DNA of 64,000 nt from DASQZK01 sp963771005 (GTDB lineage: Bacteria > Bacteroidota > Bacteroidia > Bacteroidales > GCA-2748055): NCBI GenBank assembly GCA_963771005.1, contig CAVYRO010000008.1, positions 248,001-312,000 of the forward strand, read 5' to 3'. Under the pieces are notes generated by a model. The model saw only the letters and a program-made list of their open reading frames with translations. It had not been told where the DNA came from and made no database searches. Both the position numbers and the translations under genes were made by a program. Positions 26,782 through 36,724 of the stretch are shown here, piece by piece (position 1 is the stretch's first letter; the number at the start of each line of letters is the position of its first letter).

Positions 26782-26789
26782 TAATTTTG
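26782..26789 (+). promoter_or_regulatory. Candidate -7 element (TAATTTTG) for the large GH78 gene
   Basis: TAATTTTG fits TAnnTTTG. A TTG at 26756-26758 could be the -33 part, with a slightly long spacing of 23 bp. It would give a leader of about 35 nt before the start at 26832. Confidence 0.4.
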
Positions 26790-26831
26790 CGTTATTATTG
26801 TACTTTGCTTCCATAATCAACTACCTGTTCC

Positions 26832-29800
26832 ATGAAAACAAGAATTTTTTCAAAACCGGCAAGCCTGCTTTTGCCGTTATTGGTATTATTAGCTTGCTCT
26901 CCACCTGACACCCCTGTCAATGTTATTAAACTGACATGCGAAAACCAGGTCGATCCTTCCGGGATAGGGGTTCAATCGCCCCAACTTGGTTGGATTTCTG
27001 AAAGTTCTGACCGTGGCGACAGGCAAACCGCTTACCGGATTATCGTCGCTTCCTCAACGGATCTGCTCGCCGGTGATGAAGGTGATTTGTGGGATAGCGG
27101 AAAACAAGAAGGCGATCAGTCTTTGCTGGTTCCCTATGCCGGGAAACAGCTTGTGTCGGGACAGGTTTGTTACTGGAAAGTGAAGGTATGGGATAAGGAC
27201 GGTAATGCTTCTTCATGGAGCGAAACCGGTACCTTTAGCATGGGACTTTTAGATCCCGGTGACTGGCTTGCCAAATGGATCGGAACGGAACACATTTTCC
27301 CCGGTGAAGATACGGCAGGTCAGTTTACGAAAGTAGCGGCCCGCTACCTGCGCAAGGAGTTCGATGTGACCGGGACCGTAAAGAGGGCAGTCGCATATAT
27401 ATCCGGTCTTGGCCTGAATGAACTTCATATAAACGGCTCAAAAACCGGTGACCTGGTTCTCGCACCGGATGCCACCGACTATACCAAAACGGTCTTTTAC
27501 AATACCTTCGATGTCACCTCCCAACTCAGATCCGGGAAGAACGCCATTGGGGTAATCCTCGGTAACGGCCGTTATCTCGCCATGCGGAAAGATGAACCTT
27601 TCCTGATGCAGAGTTATGGTCTTCCTAAACTTTTAATGCAGATCGATATCGAATACAACGACGGCACACATGATGTCATTGTCAGCGACAATACATGGAA
27701 ACTAACCCCTGACGGGCCGATTACGGAAAATAATGAATTCGACGGCGAGAAATACGATGCCCGGCTCGAAATGGACGGTTGGGATGAACCCGGGTTCACC
27801 GACCTGGCCTGGCTGGATGCAGATATAACCGGCGGGCCTGCAGGAAAACTCTCCGCCCCGCTTAATGAACCCATCCGGATAACCGGACATATAACCCCTG
27901 TTTCGGTGAAGAAGGCCGGTCCGGATGTATGGATATACGATATGGGCCAGAATATGGTCGGATGGGTTTCCGTCAGGGCTGCCGGCACCCGCGGCAAAAA
28001 AGTGACACTCCGATTTGCCGAAACACTCAAACCCGGCGGAAGCTTATATCTTGCCAATATACGCTCGGCAAAGGTCACCGATTCCTATGTCTTCAAAGGG
28101 GACGGAACGGAAACCTGGGAACCGGCATTCACCTATCATGGTTTCCGGTATGTTGAAGTAAGCGGCCTCAAAGATCCCGGCCTCTCTGCAATTACGGGAT
28201 GTATTGTAAACAATGACCTGGCGTCGAACGGCTCCTTCGAGTGCTCAGACACCATGATAAATCATATATACCGCAATGCCACGTGGGGTATCAGGGGGAA
28301 CTACCGCAGTTTTCCCACCGATTGTCCTCAGCGTGACGAACGTATGGGCTGGCTGGGTGACCGTGCCACGGGGTGCCGGGGTGAAAGTTATATTTTCAAT
28401 AACAATGCCCTGTACAGAAAATGGATGGGCGATATCCGCGACGCCCAGAATGAGAAAGGAAGCATTCCCGATGTATGCCCCGCTTACTGGGCTATGTATA
28501 ACGACAATGTGACCTGGGACGGGACCGGCATCATGATCCTGGATATGCTTCTCAGCCAGTATGGCAATACCCGTGCGCTGGACGAAAACTATGATGCTAT
28601 GAAAAAATGGATCATGTACATGTATGAAACCTATTCCAAGGACGGCCTGATGCCCCGCGATACATACGGCGACTGGTGCATGCCTCCGGAAGAACCTTCG
28701 ATGATACACAGCCGTGACCCCAACAGGATAACCGCCGGTCCGCTTCTGGGCACAAGCTATTTCTGCCATGATGTGGATCTCATGAAAAAGTTTGCCTTAA
28801 TTCTTAATAAACCCGGTGATGCCCGGTACTTTGAAGAACTATCGGCCCGGATGAAAAAAGCATATAATGATGCGTTTTTCGATGAAACGCTTAACTGCTA
28901 TGGTAACAATACAGTGACTGCAAATATAATCTCACTGGCCTTCGGCCTGGTTCCCGAAAAAAGACGGCCGGATGTTTTCAATAATATTGTCGAGCAGATC
29001 GAGACGGAATACGATGGTCATATACCGGTAGGCCTGATCGGAATTACCAATCTTCAGCGCGTACTGTCCGAATTCGGCCGTGCCGATATCGCCATGCGGT
29101 TTGCCACCGATACTACCTATCCGGGCTGGGGATATATGGTGAAAAACGGGGCCACCACGATCTGGGAGCTGTGGAACGGAAATACTGCCGACCCGTCAAT
29201 GAATTCAGGGAACCACGTGATGCTGCTTGGCGATCTCATCATCTGGATGCATGAATGTCTCGGCGGGATCATGCCTGATACCCCGGGATTCAAAACGATC
29301 ATAATGAAACCTCTATTGGCTGAAGGACTTGGTTTTGTTAAAACCCGCCATAATTCGCCATACGGACTCATCGTAAGCAACTGGGAAATAAACGATAAAA
29401 AGGAATTCCACTGGGATATTGATATTCCCTTCAATACGAAAGCCACGGTCTTCATTCCTGCGACGGATGCGTCGGGCGTACTTGAGAACGGCAGAAAGCC
29501 CTCAAAAAAAGACGGGATCACCTTTACCGGCTTTAAAAACGGATTTGCCATGTATGAAGTTCTTTCGGGCAGATATCATTTCGAATCGCCCGGAGTGAGC
29601 ATTCCGCAGAACAATGATATACGTTCTTCAACCGTGAATATCCTGCCTGAGGACAAATCCACTCCCGGGGGGATCCTGGTCACAATGACCTGCAAAGATA
29701 CCGGCGCTGAGATCCGTTATACATTGGATGGAACCGAGCCCGGGATAAATTCACATCTCTATTCCGCCCCGTTTGAGATCAAATCACCCTGTGCCGTTAA

Positions 29801-30296
29801 GGCCCGTAGTTTTAAAGAGGGCGTTGATCCCGGCTATGTGACGGGAAGAAACTATGATATCTACAACGCCGGTGAAAATAAGCTGAACTATGAATATTTC
29901 GAAGGAAAATGGGACAGCCTTCCGGATTTTGCTTTGTTAAATCCACTCCGCAAAGGAGTGGTAAACGGCTTCCGGCTCGCAGACATAAAGCCCAGGGAGG
30001 ATTACTATGGGATAAGGTTCACCGGGTTCATTGAGATACCTTCAGACGGGATTTATTCCTTTTCAACCCTCAGTGATGACGGCTCCCGCCTGTCGATCGG
30101 GGGTGTTCGCATCGTGGACAACGACGGTATTCATGGACCTTTCACCGTCAGGGATAAAGCAAATCTGAAAAAAGGGAGACATGCCCTTACTCTCGATTTC
30201 TTCGAGGGCAATTACGGGGAAATCCTGAGGGTTGAGATCGAGGGCCCGGATCTGCCCCGGCAACCCCTTCCGGTCTCCATGCTTTCAGCACGGTAA
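26832..30296 (+). CDS. Multidomain GH78 alpha-L-rhamnosidase lipoprotein with CHB_HEX_C and PA14 domains
   Basis: A full-length alpha-L-rhamnosidase. The leader ends in VLLACSPPD (lipobox). Domains: Fn3-like about 28-140 (TAYRIIVASS, VCYWKVKVWD), rhamnosidase N-domain about 175-340 (YISGLGLNELHINGSKTGD), a lectin-like domain about 355-460 (WIYDMGQNMVGWV), and a six-hairpin catalytic domain about 465-800 with DCPQRDERMGWLGD at about 496-509, which includes the catalytic acid region. After the C-terminal beta domain come a chitobiase-C-like domain (about 941-1008, EIRYTLDGTEP) and a PA14 domain (about 1015-1150, FSTLSDDGSRLSI). The last two are carbohydrate-binding or adhesive modules. It precedes a GH38 gene by 45 bp and likely forms a transcript with it. 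Confidence 0.93.
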   Translation: MKTRIFSKPASLLLPLLVLLACSPPDTPVNVIKLTCENQVDPSGIGVQSPQLGWISESSDRGDRQTAYRIIVASSTDLLAGDEGDLWDSGKQEGDQSLLVPYAGKQLVSGQVCYWKVKVWDKDGNASSWSETGTFSMGLLDPGDWLAKWIGTEHIFPGEDTAGQFTKVAARYLRKEFDVTGTVKRAVAYISGLGLNELHINGSKTGDLVLAPDATDYTKTVFYNTFDVTSQLRSGKNAIGVILGNGRYLAMRKDEPFLMQSYGLPKLLMQIDIEYNDGTHDVIVSDNTWKLTPDGPITENNEFDGEKYDARLEMDGWDEPGFTDLAWLDADITGGPAGKLSAPLNEPIRITGHITPVSVKKAGPDVWIYDMGQNMVGWVSVRAAGTRGKKVTLRFAETLKPGGSLYLANIRSAKVTDSYVFKGDGTETWEPAFTYHGFRYVEVSGLKDPGLSAITGCIVNNDLASNGSFECSDTMINHIYRNATWGIRGNYRSFPTDCPQRDERMGWLGDRATGCRGESYIFNNNALYRKWMGDIRDAQNEKGSIPDVCPAYWAMYNDNVTWDGTGIMILDMLLSQYGNTRALDENYDAMKKWIMYMYETYSKDGLMPRDTYGDWCMPPEEPSMIHSRDPNRITAGPLLGTSYFCHDVDLMKKFALILNKPGDARYFEELSARMKKAYNDAFFDETLNCYGNNTVTANIISLAFGLVPEKRRPDVFNNIVEQIETEYDGHIPVGLIGITNLQRVLSEFGRADIAMRFATDTTYPGWGYMVKNGATTIWELWNGNTADPSMNSGNHVMLLGDLIIWMHECLGGIMPDTPGFKTIIMKPLLAEGLGFVKTRHNSPYGLIVSNWEINDKKEFHWDIDIPFNTKATVFIPATDASGVLENGRKPSKKDGITFTGFKNGFAMYEVLSGRYHFESPGVSIPQNNDIRSSTVNILPEDKSTPGGILVTMTCKDTGAEIRYTLDGTEPGINSHLYSAPFEIKSPCAVKARSFKEGVDPGYVTGRNYDIYNAGENKLNYEYFEGKWDSLPDFALLNPLRKGVVNGFRLADIKPREDYYGIRFTGFIEIPSDGIYSFSTLSDDGSRLSIGGVRIVDNDGIHGPFTVRDKANLKKGRHALTLDFFEGNYGEILRVEIEGPDLPRQPLPVSMLSAR

Positions 30297-30341
30297 GATA
30301 CGGGATTACATATTTGACCAGATCGTAAATTTCAGGAACTC

Positions 30342-33300
30342 ATGAATCGCATTGCCGCAAAAATGACCAAAAAAATTTTAATCCTGCTCCTGCTCCTACT
30401 CTTCCCAGTGGGTTTTATCCTGAAGGCCGCCCCGGCAGGAGACCTGACCCCCGTGAACGAGTGGCTTATCGCGGGGTCATTCACAAGCGCTGATGGAAAC
30501 GTTCCCGATAATGTTTCCTTCATTAACGAAACGGAAGCAGCACCATCCGGGGGAGATAAAGTGGGGACTGTCACCTGGAAAACAGTGAATCATCATATTA
30601 TTGACTTTAATCATGCGGGTTTTCAGGATAATGAAAATGCTGTAGCCTATGCATTTGCATATATCTATTCCGGGGCCAATCAGTTTGCCTCTCTTTACCT
30701 GGGATCCGATGACGGGGTCATGGTATGGATCAACGGGAGGCCGGCATGGAACAATATCAGGGTCACCCGCGGTGTGCTGGAGAATGAAGACAGGATCGAT
30801 ATCAGGCTGTATAAGGGATATAACCGGCTGTTGGTAAAAGTGAAGCAGGGTGGCGGCAACTGGGGACTGGTATGCAATCTCTCCTCTACATCCCCGCTTA
30901 GAGTGACTCCTGTCCGTCCGCGGAGCGATGAGATTGTTAAGGCCGCAGACGTTGAGGTAACCGGCGCCGAATTAAAATACGCGGATAAAATGGCCGGGTT
31001 CGACTTCATGGTAAAAAATTCAGGCCTGCTTACCAGGGGTCCTGTTCAACTCAGAATAATTAAGGGTCATATTGAAACACCGGTTGAAAAAATTGAAACT
31101 AGTATTCCGGCGGGCGAGACCCGGATCATTTCCTTCACAATGTCCCCGGAGGAGGCCGCAGGGATACTTGCACAGGATTCATCCCTGATCTCAGTTGAAT
31201 ATGACGGCGAATCCATCGCTATGCCGCTCCCTTCCACGCTGGCCCTGGATCTTCTTACCGGACTTTCAGAAGATCCCGCCGCAAGTGGGGATTTCAGAGC
31301 GTCAGCACGCCGGCTTGAGCTGGCGACAGAAATATACGGAACGCGGCCCGTTGCCGGCGCTGCAGCCAGGGCTGCAATGAAGGATATAACCGCTGGCAGG
31401 TATGACCGTCTGGAAAGGTTCTGTGGCCAGATCCTGAAGGAGGGACTGAAAAATATCCCCGATCTTTCGGGCGATACCATTCACATCACAGGTCATGCCC
31501 ATATGGATATGAACTGGCTGTGGACATATAATGAAAGCCAGGTAATGTTCCAGGATAACATCCGGCAGGCTGTCAGTTTCATGGAACGTTTCGGGGATTT
31601 TACCATGTTGCAAAGCCAGGCCGCCATCTACCAGTATATTGAAAAAACAGATCCTGAGCTGTTCGCGAAAGTCAGGAAATACGTAAAGGAAGGGCGTTTC
31701 GAGCCTGTCGGGGGTATGTGGACAGAGGGTGATCTCAACCTAACCGGCGGGGAAGCCCTGTGCAGGACCTTCCTTTTGGGGCAGCGGTTTTTTTATGATC
31801 ATTTCGGAAGGACGGCACATGTCGGCTGGCTACCCGATGACTTTGGGCATATCTCCCAGTTTCCGCAGATTCTGAAGCTGGCCGGATGCGATTATTATTA
31901 TTTCATGCGCTGCAACCCTTATGCCGGGACATTCTGGTGGACGGGCTCCGATTCGTCCCGTGTCCTTTGCTTTTCCGGTAACGGATACAACAACACTATC
32001 ATTCCGGATGTCCGGAAGGAGATTGACCATTTATCTCCTGAAAAACGACGCATCTTTGTGCCGACCGGGGTCGGTGATCATGGTGGCGGACCCACTCTCC
32101 ACGACATTGAAATGATCCATAAACTGGATTCCACACCGAATTATCCATCCATTCAATTTACGACCGCCGAAAAATTCTTTTCCTCTTCAGCCGGGGAAAT
32201 GTCCGGCAGACCCGTACACCGGGGAGAAATGCAGTTCATTTTTGAGGGCTGTTACACTTCGGTTGCCGAAATCAAGGAAAATACCCGCATGAGTGAAAAT
32301 TCACTGTACCGTGCCGAATATATTTCATCGCTCCGGTGGCTTTTCGGCCATCCTTATCCAGCACCGGAATTGAAGAATCTCTGGGAAACCGTCGCATTCA
32401 ACCAGTTTCATGATATTCTTCCCGGCTCGGCCATTTATGAAACGTATAAGGATGCCGTTGCGGATCATAAAATGGTTCAGAAATCCTCACGTGAAATCTT
32501 TATGGAAGGTTTTCGTCAGCTTGCCGATGAAATATCATTCAAAACCGGAATGGGTCAGCCTGTGGTTGTATTGAATATGCAGCCCCGCCAGGGCCGGGTC
32601 CTTGTGGAAGCGGAAGTTTTTTCCTATGAAAGCCCCGCAACTGCCGGCCTTTCCCACTGGAGTGACTTCACCGGGTATGACCGGATCCTGCCGGGAGGAC
32701 CGACAGCCACCCTGCTGTTGAGTGATGACGATGGCAATATCATTCCTGCCCAGATCACTGGGGGTAAGATCTTCCTTCCCGGTTATCGCACCCGCATCCA
32801 GTTCGTTGTGGACCGGATGCCGGCGGGTGGTTATAAGACTTTTTACGCCGATGTATCCAGGCCGGGCCGGGAAACGGATCCCATCCCGGAAAAAGACGGC
32901 ACCTTTGAAACCGGTTACTTCACGGTAACCTTCGATATGCTCAACGGCGATATCATCCGGCTGCTGGATAAAAGGACCGGCCGGGAGTATGTCAGCCAGG
33001 GCGGCCGTCTGAACAGGCTTCAGATGTACATGGAAGCGCCTAACGGTATGAAGGCCTGGAATATAGGTAAAATTACGGAGGTTCAGGATCTTACCGATGT
33101 AGAGAGTGTTAAGATAACGGAAAACGGGCCTGTCCGGGCCACCCTTGAAGTGGTAAAAAAATGGGGAAACTCGAAATTCATACAAAGGACCTATATCTAT
33201 AAATCCTATCCCCGGATTGACTTTGATCTCGATGCACACTGGTTCGAAACGGGTGATGGTGAACATGACGCTCCGTTCCTGAAAACGACTTTTGATCTCG

Positions 33301-33968
33301 GCATGGATAACCCCGTTTTTTCTAACCAGGTACCTTTTGATGTACTGGAAAGGCCGGTAAACGGACAGGAAGTGCCGGCACAGCAATGGGTCGATGTTTC
33401 GGACGGAAAATCCGGCATTGCACTCCTGAACAAGACCAAATTCGGCCATTCCTTTGAGAAAGGACAGTTAAGACTGTCACTGCTCAGGGCTACCTATTCA
33501 CCCGATATGTACCCCAATATAGGTATCAACCATATCAGTTATTCCCTTTTTCCACATCCCGGAGACTGGAAAAACGGCGTATGGGCTGAGGCGGAGAATT
33601 TCAATATCCCGGTTTATGCGGCGGAACCTCCTTCTTCGTCATCGGGAAAAGGCCATGCCAATCGTCCGGCTGAAGATTCACTGGTGATCGTCTCTCCTTC
33701 TTCAGTTATTATGAGCGGGATCAAACAGGGAGAAGAAGGGAATAATCTCATTGTTCGCCTGGCCGAAGTGAACGGAAAGGAAACCGCGGCAGAGCTGACT
33801 CTTCCGGTGAATATCAGTGAAGCCATCCGCGTGAATATTATTGAATTTCCGCAGAAATCGGGGAATGAGCCCGAAGTTGCAGGAAATACGGTAAGAATAA
33901 CGCTGGAACCACACGAAATCGTTACCCTGTCCATGAAATTCGGCAGGGAAGAAAGCCGGTTGGAATAA
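30342..33968 (+). CDS. GH38 alpha-mannosidase, secreted, with N-terminal beta domain
   Basis: A zinc-dependent retaining alpha-mannosidase. The catalytic domain begins at about residue 380 with HITGHAHMDMNWLWTYNE (zinc ligands His and Asp), and GWLPDDFGH at about 493-502 carries the nucleophile region. C-terminal beta-sandwich domains follow, ending near FPQKSGNEPEVAGN and PHEIVTLSMKFG. An N-terminal domain (about 35-190) with SLYLGSDDGVMVWINGRPAW resembles a PA14-like or glycosidase accessory module. The leader is hydrophobic (KKILILLLLLLFPVGFILK); ATG 30363 is an alternative start. At 1208 residues it is long for GH38. Together with GH92 it points to alpha-mannosides in the substrate. Confidence 0.92.
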   Translation: MNRIAAKMTKKILILLLLLLFPVGFILKAAPAGDLTPVNEWLIAGSFTSADGNVPDNVSFINETEAAPSGGDKVGTVTWKTVNHHIIDFNHAGFQDNENAVAYAFAYIYSGANQFASLYLGSDDGVMVWINGRPAWNNIRVTRGVLENEDRIDIRLYKGYNRLLVKVKQGGGNWGLVCNLSSTSPLRVTPVRPRSDEIVKAADVEVTGAELKYADKMAGFDFMVKNSGLLTRGPVQLRIIKGHIETPVEKIETSIPAGETRIISFTMSPEEAAGILAQDSSLISVEYDGESIAMPLPSTLALDLLTGLSEDPAASGDFRASARRLELATEIYGTRPVAGAAARAAMKDITAGRYDRLERFCGQILKEGLKNIPDLSGDTIHITGHAHMDMNWLWTYNESQVMFQDNIRQAVSFMERFGDFTMLQSQAAIYQYIEKTDPELFAKVRKYVKEGRFEPVGGMWTEGDLNLTGGEALCRTFLLGQRFFYDHFGRTAHVGWLPDDFGHISQFPQILKLAGCDYYYFMRCNPYAGTFWWTGSDSSRVLCFSGNGYNNTIIPDVRKEIDHLSPEKRRIFVPTGVGDHGGGPTLHDIEMIHKLDSTPNYPSIQFTTAEKFFSSSAGEMSGRPVHRGEMQFIFEGCYTSVAEIKENTRMSENSLYRAEYISSLRWLFGHPYPAPELKNLWETVAFNQFHDILPGSAIYETYKDAVADHKMVQKSSREIFMEGFRQLADEISFKTGMGQPVVVLNMQPRQGRVLVEAEVFSYESPATAGLSHWSDFTGYDRILPGGPTATLLLSDDDGNIIPAQITGGKIFLPGYRTRIQFVVDRMPAGGYKTFYADVSRPGRETDPIPEKDGTFETGYFTVTFDMLNGDIIRLLDKRTGREYVSQGGRLNRLQMYMEAPNGMKAWNIGKITEVQDLTDVESVKITENGPVRATLEVVKKWGNSKFIQRTYIYKSYPRIDFDLDAHWFETGDGEHDAPFLKTTFDLGMDNPVFSNQVPFDVLERPVNGQEVPAQQWVDVSDGKSGIALLNKTKFGHSFEKGQLRLSLLRATYSPDMYPNIGINHISYSLFPHPGDWKNGVWAEAENFNIPVYAAEPPSSSSGKGHANRPAEDSLVIVSPSSVIMSGIKQGEEGNNLIVRLAEVNGKETAAELTLPVNISEAIRVNIIEFPQKSGNEPEVAGNTVRITLEPHEIVTLSMKFGREESRLE

Positions 33969-34181
33969 GAAGCCATCATCGGCCTGGATCTCATCATCGG
34001 CGCCGGGGGATCGGTACTTTCAGGATTCCTTTCCGGACTTTTTGTGAGCGTGGTATGGCTTTTCACCATCATCGGGGTGACTCATCTCTTCGCAGGACGA
34101 CCGTTCAGGCTCATTCTAATCGACGCCGGATTTTACATTGTTTTCTTCTCCCTTGCGGGCACCATCCTCGGCGCCTGGTAG
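33969..34181 (+). pseudogene. Remnant of a DUF1761-type membrane protein (C-terminal part only)
   Basis: Directly after the GH38 stop and in the same frame, 70 codons without ATG encode two hydrophobic helices and end in FRLILIDAGFYIVFFSLAG followed by TILGAW and TAG. This matches the C-terminus of DUF1761 membrane proteins (RPxxLxxIDAGYxxxxxxxMGAILGAW). The N-terminal half, which would start with Met and two more helices, is missing. It is best read as a truncated gene left by a deletion that joined it to the GH38 gene. Recognition is by motif only. Confidence 0.6.
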
Positions 34182-34326
34182 TCGCGTTCAAGGCGGTAAC
34201 AGCGGCAGAAAAAATCGGTCTCCTCTGAGTCTGAGCGTCCATATGACTCATAAACCCGAGTGCATTTGCCCTGTTAGTGCCGATTTTTGAAAACCATCCG
34301 GAAGAAAACTTGTTATTCCTGATTGT

Positions 34327-35514
34327 ATGGATAGAAGTTCCGGGACCTTTTCAAGACCAAAAATTATTTTAATACTGGGGACACTCACCACCCTGGTTCC
34401 TTTTTCCATTGATACATATCTTCCCGCAGTACCCGACATTGCCAGGGAATTTGGTACTACAACGGCGACCATGGCGTTCTCCCTCACTACTTTCTTCATC
34501 GGTTTTGCCCTTGGCCAGTTGATCTATGGTCCCCTTCTCGACAGGTTCGGGAGGAAAAAACCCTTGTATTACGGACTGGCATTAAGTATAATCGGGAGCG
34601 TCGGGTGTATGTTCACCCATGATGAGAAAATCTTCATCGCCATTCGTTTTGTCCAGGCCCTTGGCGCAGCGGCCGCTTCTGTCGCCGCAATTACGATGGT
34701 GCGCGATTTCTTCACCCAGGAGGAGAGCGCACGCATCTTCTCTATGCTGATCCTCGTGATCGGAACTTCTCCCCTTCTCGCCCCCACGATCGGTGGTTTT
34801 ATCACTTCCCACATCGGATGGCAATGGATATTTGTTTTACTGGCCCTCCAGGCGTTTGCAATGGGACTGATGGTCTTTTTCCTTTTGCCTGTAAGATATA
34901 AAGCGGATCCCGGAGTTTCATTGAAGATAAGTCAACAGGCAGCCAGGTATCTGGAAATACTTAAAAAACCCCAGTTCCTGACGTATGTCTTCACGGGCGC
35001 TTTTTCCTTTGCAACACTTTTCCTGTATATCGCTGGAGCTCCCATTATCTTCCTGCAGGTTTTTGATGTGGGGACCCAGACTTTCGGGATCATCTTTGCA
35101 GTTCTTGCCAGTGGTTTTGTAGCCGGAAGCCAGCTGAATATCCTGCTTTTGAAAAAATTCACCAGCAAACAGATCTTTCCCATTGCCCTGTACTGCCAGG
35201 CAATTGTCGCTTTCCTGTTTTTACTGGGTGCGGTTAACGGATGGTATGGGGAGATTCAAACGATCGTACTTTTCTTCCTTTTATTGCTGTGCCTGGGTTT
35301 CAATGCGCCTAATGCGCTTTCGCTGGCTTACGAACCTCTATCAGGCAACCTCGGCAGTGCAAGCGCGCTTCTGGGAACCATCCGGATCGGCATTGCGGGG
35401 CTGGCTTCAGCAGGCATAGGTCTCTTCCATACAAAAACCAGCCTGCCTGTGGCACTCATGATCGCCATTACCGTCATAATCGCCATCTCGATATACCGGA
35501 TCGGCAGACGATAA
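34327..35514 (+). CDS. Bcr/CflA-family MFS drug exporter
   Basis: A 12-helix proton-driven exporter of 395 residues. The N-terminal phrase LVPFSIDTYLPAVPDIAREF and motif A (GPLLDRFGRKKPLYYGLAL) are typical of the Bcr/CflA subfamily, as is VRDFFTQEESARIFSMLILV. These pumps export chloramphenicol-, bicyclomycin- or cysteine-like compounds; the substrate here is not known. It is inner-membrane. It ends 24 bp before the convergent PiT gene. Confidence 0.9.
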   Translation: MDRSSGTFSRPKIILILGTLTTLVPFSIDTYLPAVPDIAREFGTTTATMAFSLTTFFIGFALGQLIYGPLLDRFGRKKPLYYGLALSIIGSVGCMFTHDEKIFIAIRFVQALGAAAASVAAITMVRDFFTQEESARIFSMLILVIGTSPLLAPTIGGFITSHIGWQWIFVLLALQAFAMGLMVFFLLPVRYKADPGVSLKISQQAARYLEILKKPQFLTYVFTGAFSFATLFLYIAGAPIIFLQVFDVGTQTFGIIFAVLASGFVAGSQLNILLLKKFTSKQIFPIALYCQAIVAFLFLLGAVNGWYGEIQTIVLFFLLLLCLGFNAPNALSLAYEPLSGNLGSASALLGTIRIGIAGLASAGIGLFHTKTSLPVALMIAITVIIAISIYRIGRR

Positions 35515-35537
35515 ATAATGCGTCGGTTTTTTTATCC

Positions 35538-36581
35538 TCAGGATAGTAAACCTACCCTGTCGGCCAGGAAGGTAAGTCCGAGAGAGAGGAGAAATGAAAT
35601 GACCGGGGCTATAATCCACATCAGGAAGAACTTTTTCACCTCCGTCTTCATAAAAATATTCTTGGTTCCGAGTTTGGCGACACCTATTCCCAGGATTGCG
35701 GCAACGTTAAGCTGAACCAATGATGAAGGAATGCCCCGGGTGACCGATGCCACGAGCAGTAAACTGGCCGAAACGAAAGCTATGATCACAGCCTCAAACT
35801 TACCAAACAGAATGATCTCCTTGCCTGTGTTATGAAGAATCCTGTGTCCGAATATGGAACTGCCGATCCCGAAGCTCGGCGCAACGATCAAAGTCGACAG
35901 GATCATGATAAGGTTGAAATTCCTGTCGGGCGAAATATGAAGTTCATTGGCTGTCATGCTCGCCACCGGCCCGGCTGCATTGGCCACATTATTCGCTCCG
36001 ATCGAAAAGGCTACATACAATGACATGACAATGATCAGGACATCAAAAAATGATTTTGTATTCATATTGCCTGATCTTGTCATCATCGTCAGCCCCCTTT
36101 TCCTCATAGGACGGTAAATGTATTTACCAAGGAAAAAACTGAGGAAGAAAGAGATCACCGGCAGGATAAACCAGGTGGGGATTATCTCATAGAAGAGTTT
36201 ACCCGCGTTCAGTTCATGAAAATAAAGGGCCGGAGCTACCACTGCAAGTACCGTTGCCTGGCTGGTGGACTGGGGAATTCCGGCCAGGTTGGCAATGAGC
36301 AAAGCGATGGCGACGGAAAAAAGGATGACCGAAACCAGGGTAAAGGACATCAGAGAAGGATCGAGGAGTTCCTTTCCCATGGTAGTGGCCGTACCTTTTC
36401 CGGCCAGAATGGCTCCCAAAAATACCATGATGCCAAATATTCCGGGAATAAGGCTCTTTCTCAGCACATTGGAACCATAGGCTGCTGAAAAAGCCGGTCC
36501 TGTACCACTCCCGCCCATGGTTATGGCGAGGAACATGGCGATTATGAAGGGAATGAGAAGATGATTGAAAAGAGGAGACAT
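35538..36581 (-). CDS. PiT-family inorganic phosphate (or sulfate) permease
   Basis: A 347-residue inner-membrane permease with the two inverted signature repeats of the PiT family: GGSGTGPAFSAAYGSNVLRK near the N-terminus and GANNVANAAGPVASMTANE in the middle. The second repeat is canonical; the first has GSGTG where GANDFAN is usual. The cytoplasmic loop is short. Most members import phosphate with protons or sodium; some short members carry sulfate. With a PhoD-like phosphatase and a sulfatase in the window, both are plausible. No PhoU-like or DUF47 gene is adjacent. Confidence 0.85.
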   Translation of the reverse strand: MSPLFNHLLIPFIIAMFLAITMGGSGTGPAFSAAYGSNVLRKSLIPGIFGIMVFLGAILAGKGTATTMGKELLDPSLMSFTLVSVILFSVAIALLIANLAGIPQSTSQATVLAVVAPALYFHELNAGKLFYEIIPTWFILPVISFFLSFFLGKYIYRPMRKRGLTMMTRSGNMNTKSFFDVLIIVMSLYVAFSIGANNVANAAGPVASMTANELHISPDRNFNLIMILSTLIVAPSFGIGSSIFGHRILHNTGKEIILFGKFEAVIIAFVSASLLLVASVTRGIPSSLVQLNVAAILGIGVAKLGTKNIFMKTEVKKFFLMWIIAPVISFLLSLGLTFLADRVGLLS

Positions 36582-36724
36582 GGGATGATGGATTTTAGCC
36601 GGACAACCTCCCTGAATTTACTCCCTTCCCCCGCGATACTCTGGAATTCAAATGTAAAAATTGACGTATGGATATTGGCCGGTAGGTTTACTAAACAGGG
36701 TATAAATTTAATCATTAGCCGGAT

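Noticed and set aside
32535..33449. Minus-strand open frame of 304 codons opposite the GH38 gene
   Set aside because: Shadow of the GH38 C-terminal domains; no recognisable domain or leader.
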